This document shows, piece after piece, positions 16,849 to 25,766 of a stretch of DNA of 64,000 bases. The translations under genes were made by a program, and so were the position numbers. The notes under the pieces are model-generated. The model made no database searches. It was not told the DNA's origin and was given only the letters and a program-made list of their open reading frames with translations. The DNA lies in NCBI GenBank assembly GCA_024809215.1, contig JANUBW010000002.1:248001-312000 (forward strand), written 5' to 3'. Positions within the stretch are counted from its first letter, which is position 1, and each line of letters starts with the position of its first letter. Origin of the DNA: Niastella sp. OAS944. GTDB lineage: Bacteria; Bacteroidota; Bacteroidia; Chitinophagales; Chitinophagaceae.

Positions 16849-17589
16849 TCAAATTTCATAAATGAAATACGGTCGGGCATACCCTGATTTTTTCAGCACA
16901 TGTTTGGCCACATTAAATACTTTTACTTTACCGGCAATGCTGCCTTCGAGCACGCCAATATGTGCATGCCCATGGAATGCCACTTCTACATTACGGCGCA
17001 ATAAAGGTTCTGCCAAACGCGAAGAACCTAAAAAAGGGAAGATCTGTTCAGGTTCGCCCAGCACCGTTTCTTTTATGGGCGAATAGTGCATCAGGGCAAT
17101 CTTTTTAATATTGTTGTGGTCCTGGTCTAAGCGGGCAAGCGCCCGATCGAGATGTAATGCTTCTTCCACAGCTTCCTGTACAAAGGCCTTCATAGCGCCT
17201 TCACCAAACATCGAAAGCATGTGGTTATCGAAACCGCCGCCAAACCCTTTCACCCCGGCAAAGCCAATACCGGCAATTACCACCGCTTCACCATCCAGTA
17301 TATGCACATTGGGATGGTTTTGCACGATCTGTCTTATAAGTTTATGCCGGTTCTTTTCATGGTCGTGGTTCCCCAGAACGCCTACTACCGGAATTGAGCA
17401 GGACTTTAATTCATCTACCAAAATATGCGCTTCCGATTCATCGCCGGTATCGGTAAGATCACCGCAAATAACGAGCACATCGGCATTCTTTGAAACATCA
17501 GTAAAGAACTCAACCCATTTACCTTTGTCTGTTTCAGCAATATGAATGTCGGCAATAGCGGCAACGCGCGTTTTGTTTTCACCAGTCAT
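16849..17589 (-). CDS. Calcineurin-like metallophosphoesterase
   Basis: A 246-residue cytoplasmic metallophosphoesterase. The five metal-binding motifs are present: AIADIHIAE (D-x-H, ~11-17), VICGDLTDTGDE (~36-47), GVLGNHDHEKNR (GNHD/E, ~74-83), ALMHYSPIKE (His, ~165) and AFHGHAHIG (GHxH, ~204-210). It should hydrolyse a phosphomonoester or diester with a di-metal centre; the substrate cannot be told. It begins 2 bases after the nucleotidyltransferase gene, so the pair is translationally coupled. That pairing suggests a modify/unmodify couple acting on the same nucleotide or protein, which is inference. Confidence 0.88.
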   Translation of the reverse strand: MTGENKTRVAAIADIHIAETDKGKWVEFFTDVSKNADVLVICGDLTDTGDESEAHILVDELKSCSIPVVGVLGNHDHEKNRHKLIRQIVQNHPNVHILDGEAVVIAGIGFAGVKGFGGGFDNHMLSMFGEGAMKAFVQEAVEEALHLDRALARLDQDHNNIKKIALMHYSPIKETVLGEPEQIFPFLGSSRLAEPLLRRNVEVAFHGHAHIGVLEGSIAGKVKVFNVAKHVLKKSGYARPYFIYEI

Positions 17590-17591
17590 AG

Positions 17592-18338
17592 TTAAACTGT
17601 TTTAATGGTACATGTTTTATAGCCCCATTCTTTAATATCTATCTCGTATTGGGTTTGATCGATAACGGGGCCCCGGCAAACTTTTTCCATTGGGGGCGGC
17701 AGTTCATACTGTTCCGCTGCCCTTACAAGCAGTTCATCAAAAAGCCATTTTGGAATTATATTATGGAACTCTGAAGGATAAACGAATTGAAAAGAAAGGA
17801 TCTGGGTAAGTAAAAGATGCCAGTGCTGGTCCATTTTCTGGTAAAGCCTTTTCCAATCGAAACTGCGGCCTTGTTTTAAAAGCAAATGATTTATATCTGC
17901 AGCATCGTACCGCTCGCGGTTTTGAACATAGATCTTACACCATACCAGTTCTTCGGGTGAAAGAATTTTTATATTATAACCCAAAAATTCGGCCTGGTGT
18001 GCGTGTTGCAGCCAATCATCGTCAACCCGGCAGATGTTGTTTACGGTATCGAAAATAATATCGAGGAAGTATTCGCCTTTAAATACTTTAGCCAGCCAGC
18101 GTACATCGGTAAGCTCTGTACGATAGCCTTTGGCGCCAAAGTACTTTAAGATCTTTGGGTATTCGTTGGCTGGACAAAATACATCGAGGTCTTTTGTATT
18201 GCGGTAAATGCCGGTATGATGAAAGATGGCAAAAGCGCCACCGAGCATAAACCTGGCGCCACTTTCTTCAAGCAGTTGCAGTGCCTCCCTATAAAATTCC
18301 AGTGCTGCTGTATTCTCCTGTTCAGTGATTTTCGTCAT
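17592..18338 (-). CDS. Nucleotidyltransferase family protein
   Basis: A 248-residue protein with a minimal nucleotidyltransferase fold. MLGGAFAIFHHTGIYRNTKDLDVFCP (~35-60) provides the Gly-Gly loop and the paired acidic residues (DLD), and FLDIIFDTVNN (~96-106) supplies the third Asp. Length and motifs match stand-alone nucleotidyltransferases of the AbiEii-like superfamily. The C-terminal half is helical (DWKRLYQKMDQHWHLLLTQIL). It is the first gene of a coupled pair with a metallophosphoesterase 2 bases downstream. I do not see a HEPN partner or an AbiEi-like antitoxin, so I do not call it a toxin. Confidence 0.78.
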   Translation of the reverse strand: MTKITEQENTAALEFYREALQLLEESGARFMLGGAFAIFHHTGIYRNTKDLDVFCPANEYPKILKYFGAKGYRTELTDVRWLAKVFKGEYFLDIIFDTVNNICRVDDDWLQHAHQAEFLGYNIKILSPEELVWCKIYVQNRERYDAADINHLLLKQGRSFDWKRLYQKMDQHWHLLLTQILSFQFVYPSEFHNIIPKWLFDELLVRAAEQYELPPPMEKVCRGPVIDQTQYEIDIKEWGYKTCTIKTV

Positions 18339-18456
18339 TGAATATGGCTAGCAAAACTGTTGCCTGAGTGGCGGGATGATAGTTCCCCGAGATGGGGACT
18401 TTATTGAATTTATGGTGGTTTGGCAGTCAACAAATTGGCGTTTTTAGGTGATCAAA

Positions 18457-19449
18457 TCAGTTTGGCCAGATCAATTTATAGGAAATACCAGATGCCCAGA
18501 AAAGGCCCAGTGCGCCGCCCCGGATATTACCATTTGCTGAAGCCGGCACCGGCTTATACACATTGCCATCGGCCTTTAATTGCTTTCGAAGTTCATTGAA
18601 ATAGCCATATGCTTCCTTTGTTAAGGAACACAATCTTATATGAGAAGCATACATGTAGGGATGGAAATTCAGATAAGGTCCTGGTCCGGGATAGGGATAG
18701 CTATCGGGCCATATTAATTGTACTGATAACCCGTTCACCTCTGATGGTAATATATTATCATCAACCACAAAAGGTATGCTGTTATAATTATTATACTCTA
18801 TTGTAAACATGTCGAATGGGTGTTCGGTTATATGCGGATAAAATTGCAGCATATAATAGTTTTTTTCGTTTTGCGGTTCTTTGAACCAGGCCAATGGCAA
18901 ATAACCTTTATCCCCGGCTGCATTAACAACGGCATCCATTTCTACAACAGCAGAATCAAGTGTAGGCACAGGCGGCATATATGCCGAGGACTGAAATATT
19001 GAATCACCAATGCGAACATGGAGGTGGTAAGTATGGCCGGGTTTACCCTGAATTTTTGTTGTTTGATAGTACCCGCGTTTAGCCGTTACGACCTTGTTGG
19101 GGAAAAGATTAAAATACATAGAATCATACTTTCCCTCATTGTACCGATAATGCCATCTTGGCAATTTGTCAACCGCGGGAATTAGCGTATCAACAGTTCC
19201 CATATCATCGGAAATAATTACCTCAGCTCCCTGAACAGCATCAAAACTATCGGCATCGTTTGTTACAACCAGGGGATAACCAAACAGGTTCGTTGATCTT
19301 GTTATGTGAATAAAATAAGGGCCTTTTAAATCACTGATCCGGCCTTCTATTACATAAAGCGGCTTCGTATCGTCCAGTTTGAAATTATATTCTTTTGTAC
19401 AGGCAGCTAAAAACAAAACAGCACTAATAAAAAACCATCGCATTTGCAT
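18457..19449 (-). CDS. DUF4249 lipoprotein, outer-membrane signalling operon
   Basis: A 330-residue lipoprotein (lipobox LAAC, Cys17). DUF4249 begins at once with CTKEYNFKLDDTKPLYVIEGRISD and continues with GPYFIHITRSTNLF and YHLHVRIGDSIFQSSAYMP, all typical of this Bacteroidetes family. DUF4249 proteins are almost always encoded directly after a TonB-dependent receptor and are thought to be its surface-exposed partner lipoprotein. Here the receptor gene ends 9 bases upstream, and FecR and sigma genes precede it. A downstream in-frame ATG two codons in (19443) is an alternative start. It is the last gene of the four-gene operon. Confidence 0.9.
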   Translation of the reverse strand: MQMRWFFISAVLFLAACTKEYNFKLDDTKPLYVIEGRISDLKGPYFIHITRSTNLFGYPLVVTNDADSFDAVQGAEVIISDDMGTVDTLIPAVDKLPRWHYRYNEGKYDSMYFNLFPNKVVTAKRGYYQTTKIQGKPGHTYHLHVRIGDSIFQSSAYMPPVPTLDSAVVEMDAVVNAAGDKGYLPLAWFKEPQNEKNYYMLQFYPHITEHPFDMFTIEYNNYNSIPFVVDDNILPSEVNGLSVQLIWPDSYPYPGPGPYLNFHPYMYASHIRLCSLTKEAYGYFNELRKQLKADGNVYKPVPASANGNIRGGALGLFWASGISYKLIWPN

Positions 19450-19458
19450 ATTGAGCTT

Positions 19459-22089
19459 TTAAAATTTAAAATTGTAGGTTATTGATGGCAAAATACTGGT
19501 GAGGTATACCTGGGTAGCTTTTGTATTTCTAAAATCTACCGACTGGTTTATATAAAGCGCAAATAAATTTTTCCTGTTGTATGCATTATAAATACTAAAC
19601 ACCCATTCACCCTTCCATCTTCTATTCGGGTTTAACTTGTTTTTCCATGTAACACTAACATCGAGGCGGTGATTGGCGGGAAGCTGATAGCTGTTCCTTG
19701 AGCCATAATACGTGTACCTGCTGCCATAAAAAATATAAGTGCCTATTGGTATGGTGGTGCGGCCGCCGCTTCTATAAACCCAGTTTAACGATAAATTCAC
19801 CCTTTCACTTATTGTATGTGCATACACCACCGAAATGCTGTGCCGGTGATCAAAGGTGGGTGGGTACCATTCATTATTATTTACGCCATTAATGCGGCGC
19901 AGCGATTTTGACCAGGTATAACTTATCCAGCCGGTTGAAACTCCGCTGTTCTTTTTCAGCAGGAATTCAAGTCCATATCCCTTCCCCTGCCCTGTCAGGA
20001 TCTGCGTTTCAATTTTATCGTTCAGAAAAACTTCTGCGTTATCTTTAAAGTCAATGATATTATAAGATTTACTATAAAAACCTTCCATGCTGCCTTCATA
20101 GGAATCATTGAATATGGTTTTGTAAATACCGGCAGCGAACTGATCGGCATACTGGGGTTTAAAGTAAGTGTCGGAAGGCAACCACATATCGGTTGGCAAA
20201 CCAACAGAAGAGTTCGTTAACAGGTGCTGGAACTGGTAATTCCTGCTATATGAAAATTTCAACGAAGCTGTAGGAGATAGTAATATTCTGGCAGTTGCTC
20301 TTGGTTCCAAACCCACATACGATTTAATAATTTTCCCTTTCGAATAAAAAGTGCTGTCGACCACAGCTGAAGTGTCTGCATTATACTGGTAAACAAATGC
20401 ATCGCCCAGGGCGGCAAACCACGTAGCCCGAAGTCCGTAAGATAAGTTGATGTGTTTACTTAATTTTTGTTCATTATTTATATAGGCAAATACCTGAGCC
20501 GAGCTGCGGTTATTGAGCGTTACTTCTCGCGATGCTGAATTTTTACCTTTGGGAATTACCCTGCCCGGCAATACATCCTGCATAGTAGCGCCTGCACCAA
20601 ATTTTATCTGGTTGTTGCTGTTGATCATTAGATCGAAATCTGTTTTGCCTGTTACTTCCCTTAAATTGGCGCGCCAGGTAAAATTGCGGGTGTCTTCCAG
20701 CAGATCATATGAATATCTATAGTTGCTGTATAGAATGGATGTATTGGCAAACAATGCTGCATTGAAAATATGGTTCCACCGGGCGGTAACCGTGGTGTTA
20801 CCCCAATTCATTTCAGTGGATTTTTCAAGAGGGCTCAGGAAAAAGTTATCATAGCCGGTATAGGCAGATAAATAAAGCCGGTCTTTGGTACCAATAATCT
20901 TATTGATCTTTACATTGAGGTCGTAATATGAAACTCTGTTGTTTTCTGTATTCACTTTTAGCAAATTCAATTTCCGCGACAGATCTAACAGGGCGCCTAT
21001 ATTGCTGTATCTTCCCGAGATCATAAAGGACGAACCTTCTTTTTTTATTGGGCCTTCGATCGTTAAGCGGCTGGCCAGAAAACCTAGTCCACCGGTTACC
21101 GTGTGTTTTTTAAAATTGCCTTCTTTCATCCGGATGTCTACCACCGAAGATAACCGGGAGCCATACCAGGCAGGGAATGCGCCCTTATAAATAGCAACAT
21201 CTTTAAGGGCATCTGTATTGAAAGCGGAAAAGAAACCGAGCGTATGTGAAGGATTGTATACCGGCGCTTCATCGAGCAGGATCAGGTTTTGATCATACGA
21301 TCCGCCGCGCACCGATAAATTGGTAGTTCCTTCCGCCGAAGTTTGTATACCAGGCAAAAACTGTAAGCTTTTTAACACATCGGGCTCACCGCCGGGCATA
21401 GCTATTTTCTTAATGGTTGCAATACTTAACCGGTGATAACCTGTACCTGTTCTTTCAACATTATTTCTCGTATCTGTTGCTTTTGTTACTACAACAACCG
21501 TTTTCAGCGGTGCATTCTCCTTAAGGGCCAGTTGAATATTTTTCTGAAAGGTATGTTGAAGATCGGCAGTTGTATCATTGTCTTCAAAACTCACATAGGA
21601 GCAATTCAGCTTATAGGTGCCAGCAGGAAATGTTAACGAGTAAAAACCATAGGCATTGGTAACGGTTGAATAGCTTTTGTTGCCCGAAATATTTACGGTA
21701 GCACCAATCAATGATTCACCTGAATTAACTGCGGTAACAAATCCATACAGGGTTACTGAATGTGGCCGCCCGTTGCGGCTCGTTTTTATCAGTATGTAAT
21801 TATCTATCTGTTCAAATAACAAGGGTGTATTGGCTGTTATATCGGTCAATATTTTTCTTACTGAAACACGCTGTTGCCGGTAGTTAATGTTTTTAATACC
21901 GGCTATATCAGCCGTTTTATAATTGAATTTAAAAGGCGTAAGGCTTTCAACTTTAGCAAAGGCTTCTTCCAGAGAAGCATTTTTGAGGTCAATACTAATG
22001 ATCGTTTTATCCATATCCTGTGCACGGGTGTTGCCGATTGACAATAAGGTACAGCATATGAATACCATTACTGGTTTCATTTGTTTCAT
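19459..22089 (-). CDS. TonB-dependent transducer with an STN domain
   Basis: An 876-residue outer-membrane receptor with signalling features. After a signal peptide, residues ~30-105 form an STN domain (ISIDLKNASLEEAFAKVE ... ILTDITANTPLLFEQ). This is the periplasmic extension that contacts a FecR anti-sigma factor in FecA-type systems. A carboxypeptidase-regulatory-like domain follows (TLYGFVTAVNSGESLIGATV, ~114-133). The plug has MPGGEPDVLKSLQFLPGIQ and NLSVRGGSYDQNLILLDEAPVYNP (~230-285), then a barrel ends in YNFKF. It sits 23 bases after FecR and 9 before DUF4249, so a complete sense-and-import unit is encoded here. The ligand is not deducible. Confidence 0.93.
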   Translation of the reverse strand: MKQMKPVMVFICCTLLSIGNTRAQDMDKTIISIDLKNASLEEAFAKVESLTPFKFNYKTADIAGIKNINYRQQRVSVRKILTDITANTPLLFEQIDNYILIKTSRNGRPHSVTLYGFVTAVNSGESLIGATVNISGNKSYSTVTNAYGFYSLTFPAGTYKLNCSYVSFEDNDTTADLQHTFQKNIQLALKENAPLKTVVVVTKATDTRNNVERTGTGYHRLSIATIKKIAMPGGEPDVLKSLQFLPGIQTSAEGTTNLSVRGGSYDQNLILLDEAPVYNPSHTLGFFSAFNTDALKDVAIYKGAFPAWYGSRLSSVVDIRMKEGNFKKHTVTGGLGFLASRLTIEGPIKKEGSSFMISGRYSNIGALLDLSRKLNLLKVNTENNRVSYYDLNVKINKIIGTKDRLYLSAYTGYDNFFLSPLEKSTEMNWGNTTVTARWNHIFNAALFANTSILYSNYRYSYDLLEDTRNFTWRANLREVTGKTDFDLMINSNNQIKFGAGATMQDVLPGRVIPKGKNSASREVTLNNRSSAQVFAYINNEQKLSKHINLSYGLRATWFAALGDAFVYQYNADTSAVVDSTFYSKGKIIKSYVGLEPRATARILLSPTASLKFSYSRNYQFQHLLTNSSVGLPTDMWLPSDTYFKPQYADQFAAGIYKTIFNDSYEGSMEGFYSKSYNIIDFKDNAEVFLNDKIETQILTGQGKGYGLEFLLKKNSGVSTGWISYTWSKSLRRINGVNNNEWYPPTFDHRHSISVVYAHTISERVNLSLNWVYRSGGRTTIPIGTYIFYGSRYTYYGSRNSYQLPANHRLDVSVTWKNKLNPNRRWKGEWVFSIYNAYNRKNLFALYINQSVDFRNTKATQVYLTSILPSITYNFKF

Positions 22090-22112
22090 ACAAATTGGTA
22101 TGTGAGGGTGTT

Positions 22113-23288
22113 TTATTCTATAATGAATGTTCCATTGCTTTCAGAAAGCCGGGCATCTGTAATGCGGCAAATAATATCAAGCGATTTGCGAAGGCCTGTA
22201 TTTTTATTGAATGAAACGGTAGTTATTACTTTTTTCAGTGAGGCCTGTTTTATTTGAATGGAAACGTTAAAAACTCTTTGCAGATCGGCCACAATATCGG
22301 CAAGCATTTCATCTTTATAATACAAATCGCCTTTCTTCCAGCCGGCTATATGTGCAGTATCAATAGTGCTTTGAAAATAGCTTTCATCGGCCATTACTTT
22401 TACCTGATGTCCTTTTTCCAAAGTGGCAAGCGATCTGTTTCCTGACTGTACTTTTACCCTGCCCCGCTGTACTGCCACAATCATCGCGTGCTCACCCGGA
22501 TATGCTTTAATATCAAAGGCAGTTCCCATTACTGAAGTAACGATATTGCCTGAATGAATAACAAATGGAATTTCGTTGGCATGCAGTACATCGAACCAGG
22601 CTTCACCCAACAGCTCCACCGATCTTTCTTTACTGCTAAAAGATGCCGGAAACCGGATAGAAGAACCTGAATTCAACCATACACGGCTGCCATCGGGCAA
22701 CACCACTTCATACTGGCTGCTGCGCGCTGTTGACACCACATTGTAATGGGTGGCTCCACTATGATTAGTGGTTGTATAAATAATTTGTGAATCCTGTTTG
22801 GTTATGGTTGTATTTTCATAACTGGCTATTTTACCGTTTTTAACATCATCCAACCAAATTCGGGAACCATCTGAAAGCTGCAACAAACTTTTGTTTACCG
22901 GCGTTACAACCAATGCAGGTAAAGCTTTTTGTGAAGCAGCCAACCCGGCGTTAGAGGTGCGACCCATAATAAAATAAGCCACCGAACCTATTAGCAACAA
23001 CACAGCAGCCGCTGCCGCCATCCACCGGTATAAAGTAAACACCCGGGGTGATTGCTTTGCAGCAGGTGTTTTGTCGATGTTCACAACATCCTGTACCATT
23101 TTTTGCCAGGAAGATGCATTAGCAGGAAACGCTGGTATTTCTTCCTGCATTTTCTCGAACATCACCTGTTTAAATAACTCCTCATTGACATTGGCTTTCA
23201 CCATGTCCAGTAGCTCCTGTCGTTCATGCTCAGTTGCTTTGTCGGCCAGGTGTTGTTCCAGTAGCCAGGTTAATCTTTGTTGGTCCAT
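22113..23288 (-). CDS. FecR family anti-sigma factor
   Basis: A 391-residue single-pass inner-membrane regulator. A cytoplasmic N-terminal domain (1-80) should bind the sigma factor. A transmembrane helix covers about 88-107 (MAAAAAVLLLIGSVAYFIM). The periplasmic FecR domain follows with YEVVLPDGSRVWLNSGSSI and ERSVELLGEAWFDV (~190-240) and GTAFDIKAYPGEHAMIVAVQRGRVKV. A C-terminal DUF4974 segment (~315-391) is the region that contacts the STN domain in this type of system. The start codon directly abuts the stop codon of the sigma gene with no spacer, which implies translational coupling and matched amounts of sigma and anti-sigma. Confidence 0.95.
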   Translation of the reverse strand: MDQQRLTWLLEQHLADKATEHERQELLDMVKANVNEELFKQVMFEKMQEEIPAFPANASSWQKMVQDVVNIDKTPAAKQSPRVFTLYRWMAAAAAVLLLIGSVAYFIMGRTSNAGLAASQKALPALVVTPVNKSLLQLSDGSRIWLDDVKNGKIASYENTTITKQDSQIIYTTTNHSGATHYNVVSTARSSQYEVVLPDGSRVWLNSGSSIRFPASFSSKERSVELLGEAWFDVLHANEIPFVIHSGNIVTSVMGTAFDIKAYPGEHAMIVAVQRGRVKVQSGNRSLATLEKGHQVKVMADESYFQSTIDTAHIAGWKKGDLYYKDEMLADIVADLQRVFNVSIQIKQASLKKVITTVSFNKNTGLRKSLDIICRITDARLSESNGTFIIE

Positions 23289-23930
23289 TTATTTAATTTC
23301 GCCTGTGTTATTAATAAGAAGAGCATGGGACTGTTTAGGACTATCGGCGATAAAAATATTTTTATTTTTTTCTGTAAGTAGCAACAGAATGAAGATAACA
23401 CCATATTTAACAAGGTATTCCCGTATAAATTTTAAAGATGCTACCAGCGCATTCTTAACGGTATTGGGAGATATATTTAATATAGAAGCAATTTCCGGAA
23501 TGCTCTTCCCCTCATCGCGGCTCATGCGGTAAATTTTTTTTCGCTGTGCAGGTAGTTTATCGACGGCCTCACCTATAAGCCGGTTCAATTCTTTTAATGC
23601 AAAGCCTTCATGTGTTGAATTGACCGGTTCAGGTTCAAATGTTAAGGGATTAAAAAATTTATTATTCAATATGCTTTTTCGCAAATAACTGTAACATTCA
23701 TTGGAAGCTACTTTATACAACCAGCCGCCGGGGTTATCTATTTCACTTAATTTATCTCTCGATAACCATACCCGAATAAATGTTTCCTGTACAATTTCCT
23801 GCGCAGCCGGCTCCGATTTAATAAATTTTATAATAAATGGATATAGTTTGGGAAGGAATGTATTGAACAGTGTTTCGAAAGCTCTTTCATTACCCTCAGC
23901 AACCTGCAGGAACAGTTGTTTAGTAGTCAA
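23289..23930 (-). CDS. ECF RNA polymerase sigma factor (Bacteroidetes type)
   Basis: A 213-residue sigma-70 family ECF factor. Region 2 reads FETLFNTFLPKLYPFIIKFI ... QEIVQETFIRVWLSRDKL (13-56), with NPGGWLYKVASNECYSYLR for region 2.4. Region 4 reads LPAQRKKIYRMSRDEGKSIPEIASILNISPNTVKNAL (~135-170), with a helix-turn-helix. An unusual hydrophobic tail (KYGVIFILLLLTEKNKN) follows, found in many sigma factors of this Bacteroidetes family. It is held inactive by the adjacent FecR and should drive its own operon when the receptor is occupied. It is the first gene of the operon. The 204-base gap upstream, shared with the divergent OhrR gene, must hold its promoter. Confidence 0.95.
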   Translation of the reverse strand: MTTKQLFLQVAEGNERAFETLFNTFLPKLYPFIIKFIKSEPAAQEIVQETFIRVWLSRDKLSEIDNPGGWLYKVASNECYSYLRKSILNNKFFNPLTFEPEPVNSTHEGFALKELNRLIGEAVDKLPAQRKKIYRMSRDEGKSIPEIASILNISPNTVKNALVASLKFIREYLVKYGVIFILLLLTEKNKNIFIADSPKQSHALLINNTGEIK

Positions 23931-24080
23931 TACTAATGGTTTGATTCAAAAATCAAAATAATACCATTTAACTTTTTTAATCAAATCAATTTTATTGCGA
24001 TTAACCGATAACATATTTAAATAATATAACAACTTAATGAAACTACCTGTTGCGACATTAAAATGAGTTTAATTTTACGT

Positions 24081-24104
24081 AATTATATTGCGCACAATTT
24101 AATT
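24081..24104. promoter_or_regulatory. Candidate OhrR operator
   Basis: AATTATATTG and CAATTTAATT are 10-bp arms matching at 9 of 10 positions as an inverted repeat around a 4-nt CGCA spacer. The A/T-rich dyad with TTG/CAA inner ends resembles OhrR sites. It covers a candidate -33 TTG (24088-24090) of the promoter whose -7 box begins at 24111, so binding there would block transcription. Confidence 0.55.
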
Positions 24105-24110
24105 TCACGC

Positions 24111-24118
24111 TACCTTTG
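24111..24118 (+). promoter_or_regulatory. Candidate -7 promoter box for the ohrR-ohr operon
   Basis: TACCTTTG matches the Bacteroidetes -7 consensus TAnnTTTG exactly, 17 bases before the ohrR start. A TTG 20 bases upstream could serve as the -33 element. Confidence 0.65.
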
Positions 24119-24135
24119 TGTTTAAATAGCACAGC

Positions 24136-24561
24136 ATGGAAGCCAAATTGAAGTTAGCCAACCAGTTATGTTTTCCGGTGTATACACTGGCCAAAGAAAT
24201 TATAAATCATTACCGGCCATTACTGGAGAATTTGGATTTAACATATCCTCAATACCTTGTTATGCTGGTGCTGTGGGAAGAACAGGAGCAAACAGTGAAC
24301 CAGCTGGGTGAACAACTTAAGCTCGATAGCGGCACGCTTACGCCATTGCTGAAAAGAATGGAGCAGAAAGGATTGGTGGCCAGGACCAGAGATACAGGCG
24401 ACGAACGTGTAGTAAATATTACGCTGACTCAGGAGGGAAAAAAATTAAAAGCAAAAGCCCTGTCTGTTCCATCACAACTGGTAGCATCAATGAAGGTTTC
24501 AAAAAACGACCTGCTTGTTTTGAAAAGTACCATTGAAAAAATATTAAAGAATTATAATTAA
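24136..24561 (+). CDS. ohrR: OhrR, MarR-family peroxide-sensing repressor
   Basis: A 141-residue MarR-family winged-helix regulator. The single N-terminal Cys12 in NQLCFPVYTLAKEI occupies the position of the reactive Cys of OhrR, which is oxidised by organic hydroperoxides to release DNA. The following YRPLLENLDLTYPQYLVMLVLWE, QLGEQLKLDSGTLTPLLKRME (recognition helix, ~60-80) and DERVVNITLTQEGKKLK (wing) match OhrR closely. It lies 9 bases before ohr and downstream of a dyad overlapping the promoter, so it probably represses its own operon. As there is no other conserved Cys, it would be a one-Cys type sensor. Confidence 0.93.
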   Translation: MEAKLKLANQLCFPVYTLAKEIINHYRPLLENLDLTYPQYLVMLVLWEEQEQTVNQLGEQLKLDSGTLTPLLKRMEQKGLVARTRDTGDERVVNITLTQEGKKLKAKALSVPSQLVASMKVSKNDLLVLKSTIEKILKNYN

Positions 24562-24570
24562 ACGAAACTT

Positions 24571-25011
24571 ATGAAAAGCATGTATACTACCGGCGCTACT
24601 GCGCGGGGAGGAAGAAATGGCCATGTAAAAAGTGAAAACGGGATTTTAGATGTAGAGGTAAGAATGCCCAAAGCCCTGGGCGGCACCAATGATGAATATG
24701 CTAATCCGGAAATGCTTTTTGCCGCCGGCTATGCGGCCTGTTTTGACAGCGCTTTAAATCGCATTATAAAGTTATCAAAAGTGGCAACCGGCGAAACTGC
24801 TGTCACTGCCAGCGTGAGCCTTGGTCAACTTGAAAATGGAGGATTTGGATTGGCCGTTGAGTTACATGCCAATATTCCACAGGTTTCATTAGAAGAGGCC
24901 CGGGCTTTAGTTGAAAAAGCACACCAGATTTGCCCTTATTCAAATGCAACCAGGGGAAATATTGAAGTAGCATTAACCGTTTCGAACAACGAAATTGTAA
25001 TGCCCGCATAA
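24571..25011 (+). CDS. ohr: Ohr, organic hydroperoxide resistance peroxidase
   Basis: A 146-residue Ohr/OsmC family thiol peroxidase. It reduces organic and fatty acid hydroperoxides using a catalytic Cys pair, here Cys57 (AGYAACFDSAL) and Cys121 (AHQICPYSNATRGN). An early Arg in ARGGRNGHVKSENG is the likely companion in the active site. Length and motifs are standard for Ohr and not the longer OsmC. It follows its regulator by 9 bases and is followed by a nitroreductase-type gene 35 bases on, so the three probably form a peroxide and redox stress operon. It acts in the cytoplasm. Confidence 0.96.
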   Translation: MKSMYTTGATARGGRNGHVKSENGILDVEVRMPKALGGTNDEYANPEMLFAAGYAACFDSALNRIIKLSKVATGETAVTASVSLGQLENGGFGLAVELHANIPQVSLEEARALVEKAHQICPYSNATRGNIEVALTVSNNEIVMPA

Positions 25012-25046
25012 AAACATTTAATTAAGATCTTAAAATAAGGAACAAA

Positions 25047-25682
25047 ATGTCGTTGATAAATGATTTACAGTGGAGGCATGCGGTAAAGGCATACGACCCA
25101 ACTAAAAAAGTAAGCAAGGAAAACATTGATAAAATTGTAGAAGCAGCCAGATTAGCTCCTACCTCATCGGGCCTGCAGCCTTTTCGCGTAATAGTAGTGG
25201 AAAACCAGCAGTTAAAAGAGAAAATGACGGCCAATGCATTAAATCCTGATTGTATGCGCGAATGTTCGCACGTTATTATTTTTGCTGCATGGAACAGATA
25301 TACGGCCGAGCGGATAGATCGTGTTTATGATTTCACAACAGAGGAAAGAGGATTGCCGCAGGGACGGTTCGTTAATTATACAAATAAACTGAAGTCTATT
25401 TACCTCGATCAACCGGAGGAGGCAAACTTTGTACATACCGCCCGACAAACTTACCTGGCACTGGGCCTGGCCCTTGCGCAGGCAGCCGAGTTGAAGGTAG
25501 ACACTACACCTGTGGAAGGTTTTGATAACAAGGTAATTGATGAAGTGCTGGGATTGAATGAACTTGGATTAAAAAGCGTTTCATTAATGTATGTAGGCTA
25601 TGCCGATAACACCCGCGATTGGTTGGGCGCTATGAAAAAAGTGCGTACACCCAAAGATGAATTTTTGGTAGAGTTTAAATAG
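25047..25682 (+). CDS. Nitroreductase-family NAD(P)H-dependent oxidoreductase
   Basis: A 211-residue FMN-dependent oxidoreductase of the nitroreductase (NfsB-like) family. The opening DLQWRHAVKAYDPTKKVSKENIDKIVEAARLAPTSSGLQPFRVIVV (6-50) contains the FMN-binding R-x-S/A-V-x-x-Y-D and APTSSGLQPF signatures. The second flavin segment, LALGLALAQAAELKVDTTPVEGFD, is near 140-163. The likely substrates are quinones, flavins or nitroaromatics; the physiological one is unknown. Placement 35 bases after ohr suggests OhrR control and a role in clearing electrophiles during peroxide stress, which is inference. Confidence 0.9.
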   Translation: MSLINDLQWRHAVKAYDPTKKVSKENIDKIVEAARLAPTSSGLQPFRVIVVENQQLKEKMTANALNPDCMRECSHVIIFAAWNRYTAERIDRVYDFTTEERGLPQGRFVNYTNKLKSIYLDQPEEANFVHTARQTYLALGLALAQAAELKVDTTPVEGFDNKVIDEVLGLNELGLKSVSLMYVGYADNTRDWLGAMKKVRTPKDEFLVEFK

Positions 25683-25766
25683 TAAGGCAACACAACCAAT
25701 TATATTTGTTGTAATACCCCATCCCATTTTGCTTGTTGTTAAGAAGGGAATACATTGAGATCAATT

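Noticed and set aside
17592..18338. Nucleotidyltransferase considered as an AbiEii- or MNT-type toxin-antitoxin component.
   Set aside because: There is no AbiEi-type regulator or HEPN partner next to it; the neighbour is a metallophosphoesterase.
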